This document shows, in pieces, positions 60,177-64,000 of a stretch of DNA of 64,000 nucleotides. The notes beneath the pieces were generated by a model that saw only the letters and a list, made by a program, of their open reading frames with translations, was not told where the DNA came from and did not search any database. Numbering within the stretch: the first letter of the stretch is position 1; every line of letters starts with the position of its first letter. The position numbers and the translations under genes were made by a program. The DNA comes from PALSA-1004 sp963829085 (GTDB taxonomy: Bacteria > Pseudomonadota > Gammaproteobacteria > Burkholderiales > SG8-41): contig CAWHHJ010000012.1 in NCBI GenBank assembly GCA_963829085.1, forward strand, positions 186,001 through 250,000, in the 5' to 3' direction.

Positions 60177-60995
60177 ATGACACAACCTTTGGGCGCCGCG
60201 CTGTCTCTCGAGCAAGTCACCGTCACTTTTTCCGCGCCTGGTCGTGACAGCGCGGGTTACACCGCTGTGCGCGATACAACGATCGTCATCGCCGCAGGCG
60301 AGTTTGTTTCCGTCGTCGGACCGACAGGCTGCGGCAAATCCACCTTACTCAATATCGCCGCCGGATTGCTCGAGGCATCCGCCGGTGACGTCCGGGTGCA
60401 TGGCGAGCTTCTCGCGGGTATCAACCGGGAGGCGGGCTACATGTTTCAGTCCGATGCTCTTCTGCCATGGTTGTCTGCCCATGACAACGTCGCGCTTGGC
60501 TTGCGCTACCGCGGTGTCGACGAGAGTACGGTACGTGTGAAGGTAACCGCCTGGCTTGCCCGCGTTGGACTGGGAGCCCATGGACATCGGTACCCGCATC
60601 AGCTTTCCGGCGGCATGAAAAAACGCGTCGCTCTCGCCCAGATGCTGATTCTGGAGCCGAAGATTCTCTTGATGGATGAGCCCTTTTCGGCGCTCGACAT
60701 TCAGACCCGGCAGTTGATGGAAAACGAATTGCTCGAATTGTGGTCGGCCGACCGCAAATCCGTCGTGTTCATCACGCATGATCTCGAAGAAGCGATTTCA
60801 CTTTCGGACCGCGTAATCGTTTTGTCCGCCGGTCCGGCGACGCGGCCGATCGGCGAGTTTATGATTGATTTGCCGCGGCCGCGCGATGTCGCCGAAATCC
60901 GCATGACGCCGCGCTTCGTGGCGCTTCATACGCAGATATGGAGCGCGATGAAAGATGAGGTATTGAAGGGCTATGCGCAAAGCCAGCACCACTGA
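60177..60995 (+). CDS. ABC transporter ATP-binding protein (SsuB/TauB-like)
   Basis: A 272-residue ATPase. Walker A is GPTGCGKST, the Q-loop MFQSDALLPW, the signature LSGGMKKRVALAQ, Walker B ILLMDEPFSALD and the H-loop FITHDLEEA, all intact. The C-terminal SAGPATRPIGEFMIDLPRPRD is typical of nitrate/sulfonate/taurine importers. It lies 106 bases after the binding protein and overlaps the permease start by 23 bases, so the two are co-translated. No good ribosome site is seen before its ATG. Confidence 0.92.
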   Translation: MTQPLGAALSLEQVTVTFSAPGRDSAGYTAVRDTTIVIAAGEFVSVVGPTGCGKSTLLNIAAGLLEASAGDVRVHGELLAGINREAGYMFQSDALLPWLSAHDNVALGLRYRGVDESTVRVKVTAWLARVGLGAHGHRYPHQLSGGMKKRVALAQMLILEPKILLMDEPFSALDIQTRQLMENELLELWSADRKSVVFITHDLEEAISLSDRVIVLSAGPATRPIGEFMIDLPRPRDVAEIRMTPRFVALHTQIWSAMKDEVLKGYAQSQHH

Positions 60996-61800
60996 CGATC
61001 CCTGGAGACGCGCGCGGCTCGCGCTGTATCAAGCGCTACTGCTGGGGACGATATTTGCCGTCTGGTATCTCATGACCGAACCGGTGCTCGTCAGTGAGGA
61101 ATTTGCGCGCAACACCGCGTTTTTCTTTGGCAAGCCCGTGCTCGTGCTGCAGCGAACTATCGAATGGTTTGTCAGCGGGAAAATCTACGAGCATCTGTTG
61201 ATAACACTCGTCGAGACGCTGCTCGCCTTTGCCATCGGGACGTTGTTCGGCCTGGGCGCGGGCTTATGGCTCGCACTCTCGCCCACGGCATCTGCGCTCG
61301 CAGACCCATACATTAAAGCGATGAATGCAATGCCGCGTGTAATTCTCGCGCCGATCTTCGCTGTCTGGTTTGGTCTCGGCATACTCTCGAAGGTCGCGCT
61401 TGGCATCACCCTGGTATTTTTTATCGTGTTCTTTAACGTCTATCAGGGCGTAAAAGAAGTGAGCCCGGTGGTGCTCAACAATGCACGTATGCTCGGTGCT
61501 AGCGGGCAGCAGCTGCTGCGCACGGTTTACGTGCCGTCTGCAATGTCTTGGGTATTCTCGAGTCTGCACACGTCTGTAGGCATGGCATTTGTGGGGGCGG
61601 TGGTGGGTGAATATCTCGGTTCGGCGCGGGGCGTCGGTTATCTCATCCTGCAAGCCGAGGGCGCCTTCGACATCAACACAGTCTTCGCAGGCATACTGGT
61701 ATTGACCGCATTTGCGCTCGCCCTCGACGCAATGGTCTCGGTCGCGGAGCGCCGCCTGCTCGTGTGGCGGCCGGCGCAAGGCGAGACCGAGCGCCTTTAG
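60973..61800 (+). CDS. ABC transporter permease (SsuC/TauC-like)
   Basis: A 275-residue inner-membrane permease with about six transmembrane segments. The EAA-loop region is in QGVKEVSPVVLNNARMLGASGQQLLRTVYVPSAM, in part, where the Glu/Gly pattern contacts the ATPase. ALSPTASALADPYIKAMNAMPRVILAPIFAVWFGLG is the usual membrane-turn stretch, in part. The ATG lies inside the end of the ATPase gene. It completes the importer begun at 59039. Confidence 0.92.
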   Translation: MRKASTTDDPWRRARLALYQALLLGTIFAVWYLMTEPVLVSEEFARNTAFFFGKPVLVLQRTIEWFVSGKIYEHLLITLVETLLAFAIGTLFGLGAGLWLALSPTASALADPYIKAMNAMPRVILAPIFAVWFGLGILSKVALGITLVFFIVFFNVYQGVKEVSPVVLNNARMLGASGQQLLRTVYVPSAMSWVFSSLHTSVGMAFVGAVVGEYLGSARGVGYLILQAEGAFDINTVFAGILVLTAFALALDAMVSVAERRLLVWRPAQGETERL

Positions 61801-61890
61801 ATCGGAAGCGCGCATCGTGCGTTTCGAGATCTCCACCGCCTGCATCCAGCATTGTTAGCGGGCGCGGCGGCAATATTGCATGGAGGCGAC

Positions 61891-62337
61891 ATGATCATCC
61901 GCGATATATTGAACATGAAAGGCGGCGCCATATTCAGCATCGCCGCTGCCGGAAGAGTCTGCGATGCAGTCAGCATGATGGTCAAACACGATATCGGCTC
62001 GCTCGTGGTCAACGACAGCGAGCGCATGATCGGCATGCTGACGTTTCGTGAAGTGCTCAAGGCCGTGGATGCTCAAAGCGGGAATCTTGCCGATCTGCGC
62101 GTCCGGGATGTCATGGTCGCCAATCCTGTCAGTGCGGGGCCCACTGATACGATCGCGCAGCTGCGCATCGTCATGACACAGCAGCATGTGCGTTATCTGC
62201 CGATCACGGAGGCAGGGAAGTTGCTGGGCGTCATCTCGTTCCACGACGTTGCCAAGGCCGTAATTAACGAAACGAGTTTCGAGAACCGTTTGCTCAGACG
62301 TTATATCAAGAACACGCCGGACACTGATGACGCATAG
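61891..62337 (+). CDS. tandem CBS domain protein
   Basis: A 148-residue protein made of two CBS motifs: the first from IIRDILNMKGGAIFSIA to VNDSERMIGMLTFREVLK, the second from RVRDVMVANPVSAGPTDTI to LGVISFHDVAKAV. Such free pairs bind adenine nucleotides and regulate partner enzymes or transporters. The ATG at 61891 is supported by GGAGG immediately upstream; the longer frame to 61852 is unlikely. It is 90 bases after the permease stop on the same strand, so an energy-sensing link to that transporter is conceivable but unproven. Confidence 0.9.
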   Translation: MIIRDILNMKGGAIFSIAAAGRVCDAVSMMVKHDIGSLVVNDSERMIGMLTFREVLKAVDAQSGNLADLRVRDVMVANPVSAGPTDTIAQLRIVMTQQHVRYLPITEAGKLLGVISFHDVAKAVINETSFENRLLRRYIKNTPDTDDA

Positions 62338-62390
62338 CGTTGTTGATGTGGTATGCACGCCGCATCTCATTGCTGCAGTCAAGAAAATGC

Positions 62391-62420
62391 TTGTAACAGG
62401 TCAGCGGCCGCCATTATAGT
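62391..62420 (+). promoter_or_regulatory. possible sigma-70 promoter for the last gene
   Basis: TTGTAA at 62391-62396 and TATAGT at 62415-62420 are spaced by 18 bases in the 149-base gap after the CBS gene. Transcription would begin near 62427, with a 60-base leader that includes the GGGAG ribosome site before 62487. Confidence 0.45.
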
Positions 62421-62486
62421 AAGGCTCATACATCAAAACATTCGGCAGCGAAGTCACGGCCGAAAGGAAAATAAGGGAGCGCGCAA

Positions 62487-64000
62487 ATGGCATTGTTCGG
62501 AGGGGACAGGCCCGATCATCCGATGGCTGACCCCAAGCAGGCGCGGGCGCTCATCGCGGAGTTGCCGCTGCATGACCCCAACCAGGCGCTGGAGGAAATC
62601 ACATTCTGGCTGGATTCCATCGGTCGCACTGAAGGTTTCAAGCTCGACTATCGCTATGAGTTGTTCAATGCCCTCGATCTCGCGGCGAGAAACCATCAGC
62701 GCAAGCTGACGCACGACTACCTCGCAACCGATCGACAGGAAAAGTTCCGCGAAAGCAAACTGTGGAACACGGTATACGAGTTCTGGAAGGCACTGGGCCA
62801 GAGTTATCTGCAATGCGTCGAGCAGTATCAATCCGGAGCGCCCGGATCGTCCGCCTTGAGGAAAGATTTGCCGGCCATCGTCGCGCGTGTAATGCGTACG
62901 TTGACGCTGCAGCTCAAATGGAGCTCGTTGCGTTATGGCCCGGTCGATGATCGCGTATGGGGCGATCTTGGACGGTTATACTCTTTTGCCGAAGCGAAGG
63001 CGTTTTCCACCACGCCGCTCGAAATCTACCCCGGCTTGAATGGCCAGGGCACTGTTCAACAGGAATTCCTCAAAGCGCTCATGCTCGGTGTCTCGTCGAC
63101 TGATGGTCTGACGCCGCTCAAGCAGGAAATCGCCGAGCGCACAGTGGCGCATTTCGGATCCATGTATTCGATATCGACTAAGTCCGAGCCCACGAACAAT
63201 TACTTTTTCGACCTTTCGATGCGCAAACCGCCCGCGCGCGTCATGAAAGGTGTCGAGCCCAACATGATGACGCGATATCTGAGCGCAGGTAAAGCATTGC
63301 CCGCGCTCACACAGTTGATGCGCGACATCAAGACCAAAGACGGCGTGCCGGCAGATGTGAATCTCGGCGGCGCATATGCAACCGAGCTCGTACTGTCGGT
63401 AATGGAGCATCTGGCTACGTACTGGTCGGAGAAGCCGCGCGCGCGTATCTCGGAGCGGCGCAAGACGGCGACCCGCCTCACGGTTGTTCACGGGTTATCC
63501 CGGATGCTGAGCTTGATCGAGCCTGCAAACATGGATTTTTCGCTCGACTTTCAGGCGCTGGACGGCAGCGAAAGCTGGATCGTCGAAAATGTGAGCGAAG
63601 GCGGCTTTGGCGCCATCATTCCACCGGTCAGGGGTGACTGGATCAAGGTCGGCAGTCTTGTCGCCGTGCAAAGCGAGACCGCGAAGTATTGGGGCGCAGG
63701 AGTGGTGCGCCGGCTGACGCACGATGAGTTTCAGCAGCGGCGTGTGGGCATTCAGTTGCTGTCCAAAGCGGTTATCCCGGTAAAGCTCTCGCCCGCGGCC
63801 ACAGTATCCTCATTCAACGCGATCGGTCACGGGGACGCCGCGGTACTGCTTTCCACCGCACCTGACAAACATGGCGACATCGCCCTCGTGCTCAAGTCGG
63901 CAAGCTTCACGCCCGACCAACCGCTCGAAATGCGCGTGCGTGGGAAGCCGTACTATTTGACGCCGCGAAAACTGGTCGAGTCGGCGGACGATTTCGACTG
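62487..64000 (+). CDS. uncharacterised protein with a C-terminal PilZ-like segment (3' end beyond the window)
   Basis: The frame is open for 504 complete codons to the right edge. The ATG at 62487 has GGGAG seven bases upstream. The first 340 or so residues are a helical region I do not recognise (DPNQALEEITFWLDSIGRTEGF, in part, then long helices). Around residues 365-430 the sequence WIVENVSEGGFGA, DWIKVGSLVAVQ and RRVGIQLLSKA resembles a PilZ c-di-GMP-binding barrel, although the R-x-x-x-R half of the motif is not evident. It has no signal peptide. It may be a cytosolic c-di-GMP effector; the function is uncertain. Confidence 0.8.
   Translation, partial: MALFGGDRPDHPMADPKQARALIAELPLHDPNQALEEITFWLDSIGRTEGFKLDYRYELFNALDLAARNHQRKLTHDYLATDRQEKFRESKLWNTVYEFWKALGQSYLQCVEQYQSGAPGSSALRKDLPAIVARVMRTLTLQLKWSSLRYGPVDDRVWGDLGRLYSFAEAKAFSTTPLEIYPGLNGQGTVQQEFLKALMLGVSSTDGLTPLKQEIAERTVAHFGSMYSISTKSEPTNNYFFDLSMRKPPARVMKGVEPNMMTRYLSAGKALPALTQLMRDIKTKDGVPADVNLGGAYATELVLSVMEHLATYWSEKPRARISERRKTATRLTVVHGLSRMLSLIEPANMDFSLDFQALDGSESWIVENVSEGGFGAIIPPVRGDWIKVGSLVAVQSETAKYWGAGVVRRLTHDEFQQRRVGIQLLSKAVIPVKLSPAATVSSFNAIGHGDAAVLLSTAPDKHGDIALVLKSASFTPDQPLEMRVRGKPYYLTPRKLVESADDFD

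Overview
The window is a chromosomal segment of a Betaproteobacterium, most likely Burkholderiales-like. GC is high (about 60% by eye), genes are tightly packed with short gaps and frequent start/stop overlaps, and the outstanding family is the Bug/TctC periplasmic solute receptor, whose massive expansion is a hallmark of Bordetella, Cupriavidus and relatives. I count 61 protein-coding loci: 60 genes (two cut by the window ends, one with a frameshift) plus one small pseudogene remnant. I see no rRNA, tRNA, CRISPR array, transposase or phage gene, and no recognisable transcription factor. No stretch longer than 300 bases lacks a gene; the largest gaps are 2425-2701, 12159-12429, 33422-33705 and 41434-41694.

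Left edge (1-4086): an alpha-E protein and a circularly permuted ATP-grasp protein on the minus strand, then a lipoprotein esterase and a VOC protein on plus. Block 4113-6852 (minus): two paralogous N-formylglutamate amidohydrolases flanking a Bug receptor. Block 6977-27990 (plus): about 21 kb of co-oriented genes in which nine Bug receptors alternate with enzymes for hydroxy acids and acid sugars: two near-identical Gfo/Idh/MocA dehydrogenases, a cyclase-family protein, an alpha/beta hydrolase with a broken duplicate of its 5' end, a 3-hydroxyacyl-CoA-dehydrogenase-like protein, an Ldh_2 dehydrogenase, uronate dehydrogenase, a tartrate/isopropylmalate-type dehydrogenase, OtnK, OtnC and a D-tartrate-dehydratase-like enolase. 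The likely theme is uptake or sensing of aldarates, uronates, tetronates and tartrate and their conversion to central metabolites such as DHAP and oxaloacetate.

Block 28034-43721: a secreted hydrolase, a SoxC-type sulfite dehydrogenase with its cytochrome, DUF1801, a Bug receptor with an Asp/Glu-racemase-like protein, another Bug with a Gfo/Idh/MocA gene, a minus-strand group (beta-hydroxyacid dehydrogenase, ornithine cyclodeaminase family, TPP enzyme), a Bug gene, MgtC, NhaD and a carboxymuconolactone-decarboxylase-like protein. Block 43735-53039: a CoA transferase divergent from a Rieske oxygenase, a TauD-like dioxygenase, a complete LIV-type ABC transporter (LivG, F, H, M and a binding protein) and a Bug receptor, which together look like one uptake-and-oxidation unit. 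Block 53087-64000: two divergent MmgE/PrpD proteins, an SDR epimerase, a membrane-anchored Mrr-like nuclease, a second CoA transferase with a SsuABC/TauABC-type transporter, a CBS protein and a cut-off protein with a PilZ-like segment.

The most noteworthy points are 14 Bug receptors without any TctA/TctB membrane partner in the window, a dehydrogenase gene that appears to begin with ATC, a Bug gene broken by a one-base loss just after its signal peptide, a decayed tandem copy of a hydrolase 5' end, and the absence of any local regulator.
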